NCBI RefSeq assembly: GCF_002086635.1
Contig: NZ_MVHD01000004.1
Span: 106,259-170,258, forward strand
Origin: Mycobacterium alsense
GTDB taxonomy: Bacteria; Actinomycetota; Actinomycetes; Mycobacteriales; Mycobacteriaceae
Reading direction: 5' to 3'
DNA length: 64,000 bases
Every line of letters starts with the position of its first letter. Position 1 is the first letter of the stretch. Position numbers and translations under genes: made by a program. Below are positions 17,037-25,571 of the stretch, one piece after another. A model generated the notes under the pieces. The model saw only the letters and a list, made by a program, of their open reading frames with translations, had not been told where the DNA came from and did not search any database.

Positions 17037-17513
17037 CTAGGCGTCGACCATCGCGGCGATCGTGTCGACGACACACGCCGGCCGGTCCCCTCCCTCGACT
17101 TCGACGGTGACGCGCACCGTGGCCCGTCCCCCGGTGGCGGTGCGCTCCACCTGCAACAGCTCCGCGCCCGCCCTGATGCGGGAGTCGACGGGTACCGGCG
17201 CCGGGAACCGCAGCTTGTCGACGCCGTAATTCACCTGCATCACCAGCCCGGTTACCCGGTAAACCTGTTGCACCAGAATGGGTACCAGCGACAACGTCAG
17301 GTAGCCGTGCGCGATGGTCCTGCCATACGGGCCGGCGGCCGCCCTGTCCGGATCGACGTGAATCCACTGGCGGTCACCGGTCGCCTCGGCGAAGAGATCG
17401 ATCTCCTGCTGCGTGACCCGATGCCAGTCGCTGTAACCGAGGTGCTCGCCGGCGTGGGCCTCGAAGTCGGCGATCCCGTCGTACACCGTCGGGGACGTGC
17501 CCGCCTGGGTCAT
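17037..17513 (-). CDS. MaoC-family (R)-specific enoyl-CoA hydratase
   Basis: 158 aa single-hotdog hydratase. The R-hydratase signature FAEATGDRQWIHVDPDRA contains the catalytic Asp and His, followed by GRTIAHGYLTLSL, the conserved glycine-rich stretch. It resembles the mycobacterial Rv0130-type hydratases. It would add water to a trans-2-enoyl-CoA. The start overlaps the amidohydrolase stop by ATGA, so the two are cotranscribed. The gene end is convergent with the CoA transferase, 30 bp apart. Confidence 0.92.
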   Translation of the reverse strand: MTQAGTSPTVYDGIADFEAHAGEHLGYSDWHRVTQQEIDLFAEATGDRQWIHVDPDRAAAGPYGRTIAHGYLTLSLVPILVQQVYRVTGLVMQVNYGVDKLRFPAPVPVDSRIRAGAELLQVERTATGGRATVRVTVEVEGGDRPACVVDTIAAMVDA

Positions 17514-18703
17514 GCCGGGACCTTGAGGCCCAACTGCTCGATAGCGTTGCCGCCCATGATCTTCGCCTTCGCCGGTTCCGGGATGCCGTCGAGCCGGTCG
17601 ACGAAGCTCAGCGGGTCACCGATGCCTTCGGGGTGGGGGAAATCGGAGCCGAACATGACGTGGTCCTCGCCCATGATGTCGACGATTCCCTTCAAATCGT
17701 CTTCGAGGAACGGGTGGATGTAAATGTTGCGCTTGAACACCTCGACGGGATGCTCGTCGAACTCCTTGGGCATGATCTTGTATGCGGTATTGAGCTGCTC
17801 GAGCAGATTGCGCACCCAGCCGCTGCCGTTCTCGACGCAGAAGATCTTCAGGTCCGGGAAGCGCGACAGCGCGCCGTGGCAGATCATCGCGGCCAGGGTG
17901 TCTTCGATGGCCCGGTGGCCCATCACGACCTCGCGCAGCGCACTCGGCTTGAAGGACAGGTATTCGTCGCCGCCCTCCCATTCCATGAGGTGCTTTTGAT
18001 AGCCGCTGTCCGAGGCGTGCATGGTGACCGGCATGCCGGTTTTGACGACCTCTTCCCAGAACGGGTCGAACTCGGGCAGGCCCATGGATCGCGAACCGCC
18101 GAAGCGGCTCGGCACCGGCGCCGGCCGGACCAGGAACGTCTTCATACCGCGCTCGAGGCACCAGTGAAATTCCCCGATGGCTTCGTCGACCATCGGCAGG
18201 CAGATGACCGGGGTCGCGAAGATCCGGTCGTGGTAGTTGAACGTCCAGTGTTCGTGCATCCACTCGTTGAGCGCGTGGATGATCGCATGGGTCAGGACGA
18301 CGTCGTCGGTGGTGCGTTCCTCGATCAGACTGGCGAGGGTCGGGTACATGACGCATTGATCGAGCCCCAGCTCGTCCATCAGCTCCAGCCGGGGGGCGGG
18401 CGCCTGGTAGGCGGGGATGACATCCATTGCCTCGCCGACGAACTCGCGGAAGTTGAGGCCTTCGGGATTGTTGCCGAGGAAGTAATCCTCGGCGCTGCCC
18501 GGCCTGGCCACCCGCGCGAACGTCGGGTTGGGAATCATGTGGCTGATGTGGTCCTTGACGACGAGCTTGGGCCGGCCGTTGACCTCGACGTAACCGACCT
18601 TCCCGCGGTGCTCCTTCGGCAGGTACTTCGTGAGCGCGTCCGTCGTCTCGTACATGTGGTTGTCGATGTCGAAAACCGGATACGGCAAGGATCGGGGAGA
18701 CAT
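17510..18703 (-). CDS. Amidohydrolase-2 family metal-dependent hydrolase/decarboxylase
   Basis: 397 aa TIM-barrel protein of the ACMSD-related amidohydrolase-2 family. The first metal motif is FDIDNHMYE, in place of the usual HxH. MHASDSGY supplies a barrel histidine, and FGSDFPHPEG carries the C-terminal Asp ligand. Family members hydrolyse or decarboxylate ring-derived acids; the reaction here is unknown. The start is ATG at 18703 with AGGAGG 7 nt upstream. It is a close paralogue of the protein at 27135-28307 (shared RPAPVP and LPEFD segments). A GAGAAT-type site lies 43 bp upstream. Confidence 0.88.
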   Translation of the reverse strand: MSPRSLPYPVFDIDNHMYETTDALTKYLPKEHRGKVGYVEVNGRPKLVVKDHISHMIPNPTFARVARPGSAEDYFLGNNPEGLNFREFVGEAMDVIPAYQAPAPRLELMDELGLDQCVMYPTLASLIEERTTDDVVLTHAIIHALNEWMHEHWTFNYHDRIFATPVICLPMVDEAIGEFHWCLERGMKTFLVRPAPVPSRFGGSRSMGLPEFDPFWEEVVKTGMPVTMHASDSGYQKHLMEWEGGDEYLSFKPSALREVVMGHRAIEDTLAAMICHGALSRFPDLKIFCVENGSGWVRNLLEQLNTAYKIMPKEFDEHPVEVFKRNIYIHPFLEDDLKGIVDIMGEDHVMFGSDFPHPEGIGDPLSFVDRLDGIPEPAKAKIMGGNAIEQLGLKVPA

Positions 18704-18746
18704 GGACGTTCCTCCTGCGCAGCGAATATGATCATTTACGCTATTT

Positions 18747-18761
18747 GAGAATGAAGTTATC
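18747..18761. promoter_or_regulatory. GAGAAT-type operator candidate upstream of amidohydrolase
   Basis: GAGAAT-GAA-GTTATC, an imperfect inverted repeat with a 3 bp spacer, 43 bp upstream of the amidohydrolase ATG at 18703. In gene orientation it reads GATAAC-TTC-ATTCTC. It belongs to a set of seven similar elements in this window. Confidence 0.45.
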
Positions 18762-18805
18762 ACCATCGCTCGCCGACATCCACATCGGGTGGTGTGAGCG
18801 ACGGG

Positions 18806-19435
18806 TCAGGTCGGCGCTTTCCACACGTCGACAACCGCGCGGGACGGGGTCACCGTGGCGAGCAGGGACAGGGTGTTGTCGATGATCGAGTCGGCGTACT
18901 CGCGCGGGTATCCACTCACCGCGTCGCGCGGCAGAACGAACTGGTAGCCACGGTTGACGGCGTCCATGACGAAATTCGTGATCGCGACGTTGACCGAAAC
19001 GCCCACGCCCACAATCGTCTTGATGCCCAGGTTGCGCAGCACGGAGTCGAGATCGGTGCCGCACATCGGGCCGACGCCGTGGGTGCGAGTGAGGACGAGG
19101 TCGGTATCGAGCGGGCCCAGTTCGGGAAGCAGCGATGCGCCCGCGCTGCCGGGCGTGAGGTCGACGGGGAAGGAATTCCCCGCCGCGAACAGTCGCGCGT
19201 TCGTGTTGGAGCCGCGACCGTCGGCGCGCCGCTGGACCAGGCAGTGCACGACCGCGACACCGGCCGCCCTGGCCGCGTCGAGCAGCCCGGCGATGTTGGG
19301 AATGGCCTCGCGGCGGGCCTCTTCGGCGAGCAGGGGGAGCCCGGCCTGCGGGCCGATCACCCCGCCCTGGCACTCTTGGGTCACGAGCGCGGTGGTGGCG
19401 GGGTCGAGCAGTTCCTGCAGGCTTGGTTGCGGCAT
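18806..19435 (-). CDS. Isochorismatase-fold protein lacking the catalytic triad
   Basis: 209 aa protein of the isochorismatase/nicotinamidase fold. Recognisable are TTALVTQECQGGVIG at the N-terminus, GPMCGTDLDSVLRNLGIKTIVGVG, and VNVAITNFVMDAVNRGY. The canonical Asp (VIDMQ) is replaced by Glu or Gln (VTQECQ), the Lys by Arg (TRTHG), and the nucleophilic Cys (TDxCV) by Ala (VNVAI). It is therefore unlikely to be a classical cysteine hydrolase and may be a binding or regulatory homologue, or use other chemistry. ATG at 19435 is preferred over an upstream TTG; there is no clear ribosome-binding site, so it may be leaderless. A GAGAAT-type site abuts the start codon. Confidence 0.82.
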   Translation of the reverse strand: MPQPSLQELLDPATTALVTQECQGGVIGPQAGLPLLAEEARREAIPNIAGLLDAARAAGVAVVHCLVQRRADGRGSNTNARLFAAGNSFPVDLTPGSAGASLLPELGPLDTDLVLTRTHGVGPMCGTDLDSVLRNLGIKTIVGVGVSVNVAITNFVMDAVNRGYQFVLPRDAVSGYPREYADSIIDNTLSLLATVTPSRAVVDVWKAPT

Positions 19436-19451
19436 GAGAATCAACGTTATC
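19436..19451. promoter_or_regulatory. GAGAAT-type operator candidate between isochorismatase-like and SnoaL genes
   Basis: GAGAAT-CAAC-GTTATC, an imperfect 6-4-6 inverted repeat directly adjacent to the isochorismatase-like ATG and 33 bp upstream of the SnoaL GTG. A bound repressor here would block both divergent promoters. Confidence 0.5.
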
Positions 19452-19484
19452 GTGCGCCGGAAAGCTCGTTCACGAGGAGGTCAG

Positions 19485-19952
19485 GTGGAGGCCTGGGAGG
19501 TTGAGGCGCGGGAGTCGGTGCGGCAGACGCTGGCCGACTACACCGCGGCCACCGATCGTTTCGATCTGCGTGCGCTGGCGGCATGCTTCGCCGACGAGGG
19601 CGTATTGGAGTTCACCGGAGGGGCCCAACCGCTGGTGGGGCCCGCGGCGATCGAAGCCGGCCTCGGCGCGGCGGTGTCCCGGTCCTCCGAAGCGGGGCAG
19701 CCGGCGCGGCGAATTCCGACTCACGTCCGCCACCACGTCTCCAGCATCCGGTTCGGGTCGGTGGACCGCGGCAGGGTCGAGGTCGGCAGCTACTTTGCCG
19801 TCCACACCGACATCGGGCTCGACCACTGGGGCCGCTACCGTGACGTGCTGGCCCCGGTCAACGGCCGCTGGCTGTTCACGCATCGCCGGATCAGCGTGGA
19901 CGCGTTCGCGCCCGACAGCCTGATGGCCCCGGGACCCGTCACGCGGTCGTGA
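19485..19952 (+). CDS. SnoaL/NTF2-like protein
   Basis: 155 aa NTF2-like barrel. It has VRQTLADYTAATDRFDLRAL, ACFADEGVLEF, a central IRFGSVDRGRVEVGSYF strand pair, and GRWLFTHRRISVDAFAP at the end. GTG at 19485 is chosen because GAGGAGG lies 4 nt upstream. It is the third SnoaL-like gene of the window. It is convergent with the LLM gene and overlaps it by 14 bp. Reaction unknown. Confidence 0.8.
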   Translation: MEAWEVEARESVRQTLADYTAATDRFDLRALAACFADEGVLEFTGGAQPLVGPAAIEAGLGAAVSRSSEAGQPARRIPTHVRHHVSSIRFGSVDRGRVEVGSYFAVHTDIGLDHWGRYRDVLAPVNGRWLFTHRRISVDAFAPDSLMAPGPVTRS

Positions 19953-20844
19953 TGAACTCCCCGGCAAACGCACGGGCACGATCGATGAGTTCGGTCCGGT
20001 CGGCGCCCGGCGGCGCGATGGTGAGCCAGGTGACGCCGGCCGCCTCGAGCCTCGCGATGGTCGCATGACGCTCGTCGGCCGACCTGCTGTCGTCCAACAG
20101 GTTTCCCGCCGAGAAGCAGATGTCCAGCGGTGCGGTGCGGCCGATCTCGGCCGCGTACTGCTTGGCCCAGTCGATGGCGAGTTCCAACTCCTCGATCGTC
20201 GAGATCTCCGCCGTACGCGACGCCGCGGCATAGCCGAACGTGTTGAACGGTGCCCACCCCTGGGCGCGCGACACCGCCCGGCGTACCGCGGGCTTGCTGT
20301 TGCCGCCGACCCACACGGGTGGCGGAGTCGCGGGCAGCGGCCGCAGCCGGACACCGCGGGCGGCGAACGACGTGCCTTCGTAGGCGGTGTCCCCACCGGT
20401 GAACAGCTTGTCCAGCACGTCGAGCGCCTCGTCGAGCAGGGCGCCGCGCGCGTCGAAATCGACTCCGAGAGCCTTGAATTCGGGCTTGAGGTATCCCGCG
20501 GCGGTCCCGAGGATGAGCCGGCCACGCGACAGCACGGCGAGGCTTTGAATCGACTTCGCACCGAGAAACGGGTTGCGGTACGCGGCGATGTAGACATTGG
20601 TCAGCAGCTTGACGTCGGTGGTGGCGGCGGCGGCGAACGCCAATGCGACGAACGGGTCAAGGGCGTGATGCCCGCCGTGGTCGAGCCACTTCGCGTCGGG
20701 CGCGGGGTGGTCGGTGACGTGGACGGCCGCGAAGCCGCATGCCTCGGCCACCCGCGCGACGTCGGCGATGGCGTCGGCGGTCACGAACTCGTCGACCGCC
20801 TCGACACGCTGAGTGGGCAGTTCGAGGGAGAAGGAAACGGTCAC
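19939..20844 (-). CDS. LLM-class oxidoreductase, probably F420-dependent
   Basis: 301 aa luciferase-like TIM-barrel protein. It shows VARVAEACGFAAVHVTDHPAP, TDVKLLTNVYIAAYRNPFLGAK, GRLILGTAAGYLKPEFKALG and PPPVWVGGNSKPAVRRA. This pattern is common in mycobacterial F420-dependent LLM proteins. It overlaps the ACAD stop by ATGA, so it is the second gene of a two-gene minus-strand unit divergent from the amidohydrolase at 22203. Substrate unknown. Confidence 0.87.
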   Translation of the reverse strand: MTVSFSLELPTQRVEAVDEFVTADAIADVARVAEACGFAAVHVTDHPAPDAKWLDHGGHHALDPFVALAFAAAATTDVKLLTNVYIAAYRNPFLGAKSIQSLAVLSRGRLILGTAAGYLKPEFKALGVDFDARGALLDEALDVLDKLFTGGDTAYEGTSFAARGVRLRPLPATPPPVWVGGNSKPAVRRAVSRAQGWAPFNTFGYAAASRTAEISTIEELELAIDWAKQYAAEIGRTAPLDICFSAGNLLDDSRSADERHATIARLEAAGVTWLTIAPPGADRTELIDRARAFAGEFITTA

Positions 20845-21956
20845 CAGGGTCCTTTCGCTTCGGAGACGAGTGTGGCAAGGCGTTCGGCGTGGTAGTCGGG
20901 GTCGCCGAAGACCAGCTGGGTGGCCTTGGCGCGCCGGACGAACAGGTGGGCGTCGTGTTCCCAGGTGAACCCGATGCCGCCGTGGATGCGCATGTTGTCG
21001 AGCGCGACCTGGAGGAAGGCTTCCGAACAGACCAATTTCGCGACCGACGCGGCCGTCGGCAGGTCATCGGTGCCGGCCACCTCGGCCGCATGCGACGCGG
21101 CCGAGCGCGCGCCTTCCACCTGGACCAGCATGTCGGCGCAACGATGCTTGACCGCTTGGAAGCTGCCGATGGGCCGGCCGAACTGGATTCGGTTCTTGGC
21201 GTAGTCGACGGCCATGTCGAGGCAGCGTTGCGCCGCGCCGACCTGTTCGGACGTCAGCGCGACAAGGGCCAGGTCAGATGTGCGGGCCAGGAAGTTCGCG
21301 GCGCCCCCGTCCGCCCCGATGAGCTCCGCTCGCGCCCCGTCGAATTCCACCCGTGCCGTCTTGCGGGTGCGGTCGAGTCCGCCCAGCGGCTCGCGGCGCA
21401 GCCCGTCGGACTCGGCGCGCACCGCGAGCAACGAGATTCCCGCGTCCGTGTTGGCCGCCGCGAGGACGACGTCCGCGGTGTGGCCGTCGATCACGAGCGG
21501 TGCCTCGCCGTGGACCCGGTAGGCGGTCCCGTCGCGGTCAGCCCTCAACCTCACCGCGGCGGCGTCCCACGCTTCGAGTCGGCCGTTGAGGATCAGCGTC
21601 GCGGTGGTGGAGCCGTCGACGAACCCGGGCAGGAAACGTTCCGCCGCCGCGTCGTCGCCGCTGGCGAGGATGGCCTGTGTCGCCAGCGCCACCGTGGCGA
21701 AAAATGGCGAGCACAGCAGGGCGCGCCCCATTTCCTCGAAGACCACCGCCAGTTCCGCCACATCGGCGCCCGCCCCGCCCCACCGCTCCGGAACGGCGAT
21801 GCCCTGCAGGCCCAACTCGCCGGCCATCCGGTGCCAGGACGCCTCGTCGTACCCGGTGTCGGTGGCCATCAACTTGCGCACCGTCTCGCTCAGCGACGTG
21901 GCGGTCAGGTAGTCGCGTACGACACCGCGCAGGTCGTCGAGCTCACTGGCGGGCAC
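20841..21956 (-). CDS. Acyl-CoA dehydrogenase, short type
   Basis: 371 aa ACAD-fold protein. It has LQGIAVPERWGGAGADVAELAV, KNRIQFGRPIGSFQAVKHRCAD, and ends HGGIGFTWEHDAHLFVRRAKATQ, lacking the C-terminal GGxxEIxR tail. It is probably one subunit of a heteromeric ACAD; the closest candidate long partner by position is at 24369 or 32760. GTG start with GGGAG upstream. It shares the divergent promoter that contains the perfect GAGAAT-type palindrome at 22169. Confidence 0.87.
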   Translation of the reverse strand: MPASELDDLRGVVRDYLTATSLSETVRKLMATDTGYDEASWHRMAGELGLQGIAVPERWGGAGADVAELAVVFEEMGRALLCSPFFATVALATQAILASGDDAAAERFLPGFVDGSTTATLILNGRLEAWDAAAVRLRADRDGTAYRVHGEAPLVIDGHTADVVLAAANTDAGISLLAVRAESDGLRREPLGGLDRTRKTARVEFDGARAELIGADGGAANFLARTSDLALVALTSEQVGAAQRCLDMAVDYAKNRIQFGRPIGSFQAVKHRCADMLVQVEGARSAASHAAEVAGTDDLPTAASVAKLVCSEAFLQVALDNMRIHGGIGFTWEHDAHLFVRRAKATQLVFGDPDYHAERLATLVSEAKGPW

Positions 21957-22168
21957 GCGCGGTCTCCCGGTCCGGCCGCGTCGCGGAATCGAGTGGGACC
22001 CACCGGATCACTGCTGTCCACCGATCCTGTTGTCCGCCAGCGGTTGTGAAGGTCTCATGTCTCCTCTGCGCGGTCGCGGCCCCAGCGGCGCCGCCCATTC
22101 GGGGTGCTGCGGCCATCCGGCCCCAGGATGGCCATTGCCGCACCAGGATAGTATGTTTTCTGCAAATA

Positions 22169-22184
22169 GAGAATTTGCATTCTC
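22169..22184. promoter_or_regulatory. Perfect GAGAAT-type palindrome in the ACAD/amidohydrolase promoter
   Basis: GAGAAT-TTGC-ATTCTC, a perfect 6-4-6 inverted repeat 18 bp upstream of the amidohydrolase GTG. It overlaps a second inverted repeat TGCAAAT-AGAGA-ATTTGCA at 22161-22179. It is the most symmetric of the seven related sites and lies in a 246 bp divergent intergenic region. Confidence 0.6.
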
Positions 22185-22202
22185 GCCTAAGGAGCTACCG
22201 CG

Positions 22203-23399
22203 GTGACGACGAAACTCGATTACGGCATCTTTGACTGCGACACCCACTGCTACGAGACGCGGGACGCGTTCACCCGCTATCTGCCGGAGAAGTTTCGCGA
22301 CCGGGCGATCACCACCGTGCGCGGCGCGGACGGGGTCGAGGCGATCCTCGCGGGGCATCGCGTCGCTACCTTCAATTCCGAGGGGGGCCTCGGCCTCGAT
22401 GTCGCTTACCGGCCCGGCTCGCTGAAGGAGATGCTCAAGCAGATGGGATCGGGCAACCCCGAGGAGAGCTACGAGCCGCAACCCATGCAACCGGAGTTCA
22501 TCGAGCGCGCCGCACGCCTGGCCGTCATGGCGGACCAGAACATCGAGCGCATGGTCATCTATCCGAGCGGCATGGCCCTGGCCGCCGAACACTATGTCGA
22601 TGACACCGCGGCGCTGTATGCGAATCTGCGGTCGTTCAACCGGTGGTTCGACGAGGAGTGGGGCTTCAACTACGACGGCAAGATCTTCGCCACGGCGCTG
22701 ATGTCGTTGCGCGACTTGGAATCCGCGATCGCAGAGACCGAGGCGATCATCGCGCAGGGAGCAAAGTTCGTGCTGCTGCCGACCGGACCTGCCTACGGCC
22801 GATCCCCCGGTGACCCGTACTTCGACCCCGTTTACGCGCGTTTGCAGGAGGCGGGCTGCATCCTGGTGTACCACATCATGCCGTTCTGGTACTTCACCGC
22901 GATCTCGCCCGCCTGGGGACAGAACCCCGACCCCGCGTCGTGGCACATGTCGGCGTGGCAGTGGATGAACGTCTACGGGCAGCGGCCGATCGAGGAGACG
23001 TTGTCCGCGCTCGTCTTCGACAACCTCTTCGGTCGCTTCCCGGGTCTGAACGTCCTGGTCGCCGAGCACGGCGCGGAGTGGGTGCCGTTCTTCGTTCGAC
23101 ACATGGACAAGAGCCGCGGCATGGGCCGCAACGGTCCGTGGATCGGCGGGAAGCTGACGGAGCGGCCGTCGGCGATTTTCCGCCGCCACGTCCGCGTCGT
23201 GCCATACCCCGAGGACGACATCCCGGCGATCGTCGCGGGCCTCGGGTACGACGATTGCCTCGTGATGGGCTCGGATTACCCGCACGCCGAAGGACTGGCC
23301 GTACCTGCCGACTTCGCCAAGTTGCTCGATCCGCTCGACGCGGCCGCCAAGCGGCGGATCATGCGCGACAACGCCGACCAGCTGCTCTCCCGGGGCTGA
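22203..23399 (+). CDS. Amidohydrolase-2 family metal-dependent hydrolase
   Basis: 398 aa TIM-barrel protein. The first metal motif is FDCDTHCYETRDAFTRYLP, the mid-barrel histidine is VYHIMPFWY, and the C-terminal motif is MGSDYPHAEG. It is more distant from the pair at 17510 and 27135, with a long insert around WGQNPDPASWHMSAWQW. GTG at 22203 with AAGGAG upstream. It is the first gene of a four-gene plus-strand operon (amidohydrolase, two ACADs, ligase), which places this hydrolase in a CoA-ester catabolic pathway. Confidence 0.88.
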   Translation: MTTKLDYGIFDCDTHCYETRDAFTRYLPEKFRDRAITTVRGADGVEAILAGHRVATFNSEGGLGLDVAYRPGSLKEMLKQMGSGNPEESYEPQPMQPEFIERAARLAVMADQNIERMVIYPSGMALAAEHYVDDTAALYANLRSFNRWFDEEWGFNYDGKIFATALMSLRDLESAIAETEAIIAQGAKFVLLPTGPAYGRSPGDPYFDPVYARLQEAGCILVYHIMPFWYFTAISPAWGQNPDPASWHMSAWQWMNVYGQRPIEETLSALVFDNLFGRFPGLNVLVAEHGAEWVPFFVRHMDKSRGMGRNGPWIGGKLTERPSAIFRRHVRVVPYPEDDIPAIVAGLGYDDCLVMGSDYPHAEGLAVPADFAKLLDPLDAAAKRRIMRDNADQLLSRG

Positions 23400-23406
23400 G
23401 CGCGGC

Positions 23407-24372
23407 ATGGCCGATGAGGGCTCCGCCGACGTCGACCTCGATCTGCTGAGAGCGTCGGCGCGGGAGTTTCTGGCCGAACGCGGGGAGAAGGGATCCGTCA
23501 AGGACCTGGCGGCGATGGACTGGACCGGGCTGCTCGTCGACGAGGAGATGGGTGGCGCCGGCTGGCGCCCGGTCGAGACGTGCGTCGTGGCCGAGGAACT
23601 CGGGCGAGCGCGGGACGGGTCGGCGTGGTTCGGCACCACGATGGCCGCCGCGGCGCTCGCCCGGGCGCCGGACGAGATCAGGGACCAGTGGCTGCCCCGC
23701 CTGCTCGCCGGCACCGCGACGGCGGGCTTCGCCGACCTCGACGGCTCCGCACGGGTCGTCCGCGATGACATCGACATTGTCATTGCATTGGGGGGAAAAG
23801 GAATTCACCTCTTTGGCGACCTGGACCCCGCACGGCTCGAGCCGGACGCCGATCTGCTGGACGTCACCAGAACGGTGTGGCGCATCGATGTCGCCGACGT
23901 TCCCGGCGTGTTGATCGGTTCGCCGGAGCGGGCCGGCGCGCTCTCCGCCGTGGCCAGGCTGCTCGTCGCCGCCGACTCCGTCGGCGCCGTGTCCATGACC
24001 CTGGAACGGCTGACGGCCTACCTCAAAGAGCGCGTCGCGTTCGGGGCGCCGATCGCGAGTTTCCAAGCGATTCAGCACCGGCTCGTCGAGCTGCTCGTCT
24101 TCGAGGTCAAGGCGCGCGCCGTCGTCATGAGGGCGGCGCGGGCGATCGCGTCCACCGACGCAAGGGCGACCGCGCTGACGGCGGCGGCGCACGCGTTCGT
24201 TGCGGCGAAAGCCACTGCCGCCGTGGACGAATGCATGCAGCTGTCGGGCGGCATCGGGTTCACGTGGGAGTACCCGCTGCACCACGAACTGCGTCGCGTC
24301 TTCACCAACGCTCACCTGATGGGCACGGCGCGGTCGAGTCGGGCGCTGCTGGCAAAGGTGTCCGGCTGGTGA
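23407..24372 (+). CDS. Acyl-CoA dehydrogenase, short type
   Basis: 321 aa, the shortest ACAD here. The N-terminal helical and middle beta domains are reduced (LAAMDWTGLLVDEEMGGAGW, then LLAGTATAGFADLDGS). The C-terminal domain is intact: KERVAFGAPIASFQAIQHRLVE and SGGIGFTWEYPLHHELRRV. It lacks the GGxxEIxR tail. The adjacent long ACAD, overlapping by GTGA, is its obvious partner for an alpha2beta2 enzyme. It starts 7 bp after the amidohydrolase stop. Confidence 0.87.
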   Translation: MADEGSADVDLDLLRASAREFLAERGEKGSVKDLAAMDWTGLLVDEEMGGAGWRPVETCVVAEELGRARDGSAWFGTTMAAAALARAPDEIRDQWLPRLLAGTATAGFADLDGSARVVRDDIDIVIALGGKGIHLFGDLDPARLEPDADLLDVTRTVWRIDVADVPGVLIGSPERAGALSAVARLLVAADSVGAVSMTLERLTAYLKERVAFGAPIASFQAIQHRLVELLVFEVKARAVVMRAARAIASTDARATALTAAAHAFVAAKATAAVDECMQLSGGIGFTWEYPLHHELRRVFTNAHLMGTARSSRALLAKVSGW

Positions 24373-25571
24373 GCGTTTTCGGCAACCGACCCAGCGAGGC
24401 GCAGCTGACCGAATTCCGGGAGCGGGTCAGGGCACACATCGCCGAACACGCGCCGGAATTCGAAGCGCGCGAAGGCCACCGGGCGCCCGAGACCCCAGAC
24501 CAGGAAGCCCGGCTGCGCTCGTGGTTCGCCGGCCTGTTCGAGGCGGGATTCGCCGGCGCCGACTGGCCGGTGGAACACGGCGGTCGCGCCGATCATCACC
24601 CGCTGCACGACCGCGTCGTGAGCGAGGAGATTCTGCGCGCTCGTGCGCCACGCCCGGTCGACCAGGTGAACCTTGCGGCGCATGTGATTTTGCACTTCGG
24701 ATCCGACGAGCAGAAGCGAACGCTGCTGCCACCGATTCGGCGCAGCGAGCACGTCTGGTGCCAGCTGCTCAGCGAACCCGACGCGGGCAGCGACATCGCC
24801 GCGGTACGCAGCCGCGGCGCACGGCAAGACGACGGCAGCTGGCTCATCGACGGGCACAAGATCTGGATCACCGACGGCCACTGGGCCGACATGGGCCTCG
24901 CCCTGATCCGCACCGACCCGGCATCGACCCGGCACCACGGCCTCTCGGTCTTCGCCGTGCCGCTCTCGGTGGACGGAGTCGAGGTTCGTCCGATCCGCAC
25001 AATCGGTGACGCGATCGAGGTCAACGAGGTCTTCCTCACCGGAGTCAGGGTCGCGGCCGAGAGCCTGATCGGCGAGGAGGGCCAGGGCTGGTCGATCATC
25101 ATGGCGGGCTTGGACTTTGAACGGTTCGGCATCGGCGGAAACGTCATCCTGCTGGAACTGCTGATCGACGATCTGGTCACCGTGGCCCGACACGCGCGCA
25201 TCGACGGCGCCCCCGCCCTGGAATCCGACGACATCCGCCAGCAGGTCGCCGAGCTGTCCGTCGAGGTCGAAGTGGCCAAGGCGTTCATCGACGACCACGT
25301 GGAACGGCTGACGTCGGGTGACGAACAACCGGGCGACGGCTCGATCGCGAAGCTGAGCTTCGCCGAGACATATCACCGGGTGGCGGCCTACGGCGCGGCG
25401 CTGGCAGCGTCCGTCACGGCCGTCGGGGCCGCGGACCAGGACGTGCGGCGGGCCAAACAACGGTTACGTGAATGCTGGCTGTGGTCGCGCGCCTACACGA
25501 TCTCGGGGGGCAGCTCGGAGATGATGCGCAACATCCTCGCCAAACGCCGACTGCACCTGCCGAGCCGGTGA
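24369..25571 (+). CDS. Acyl-CoA dehydrogenase, long type
   Basis: 400 aa. It has FAGADWPVEHGG, the FAD/substrate segment QLLSEPDAGSDIAAV, WLIDGHKIWITDGHWADMGL, and a C-terminal tail SGGSSEMMRNILAKRRLHLP that supplies flavin contacts. GTG start at 24369 overlaps the short ACAD stop. Probable dehydrogenation of an unusual, possibly ring-bearing, acyl-CoA together with the preceding protein. The ligase that follows overlaps by GTGA. Confidence 0.9.
   Translation: MSVFGNRPSEAQLTEFRERVRAHIAEHAPEFEAREGHRAPETPDQEARLRSWFAGLFEAGFAGADWPVEHGGRADHHPLHDRVVSEEILRARAPRPVDQVNLAAHVILHFGSDEQKRTLLPPIRRSEHVWCQLLSEPDAGSDIAAVRSRGARQDDGSWLIDGHKIWITDGHWADMGLALIRTDPASTRHHGLSVFAVPLSVDGVEVRPIRTIGDAIEVNEVFLTGVRVAAESLIGEEGQGWSIIMAGLDFERFGIGGNVILLELLIDDLVTVARHARIDGAPALESDDIRQQVAELSVEVEVAKAFIDDHVERLTSGDEQPGDGSIAKLSFAETYHRVAAYGAALAASVTAVGAADQDVRRAKQRLRECWLWSRAYTISGGSSEMMRNILAKRRLHLPSR

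Noticed and set aside
22008-23783. A 591-codon minus-strand frame opposite the amidohydrolase and ACAD
   Set aside because: Compositional shadow: no recognisable domain, and it covers two genuine plus-strand genes and their promoter.
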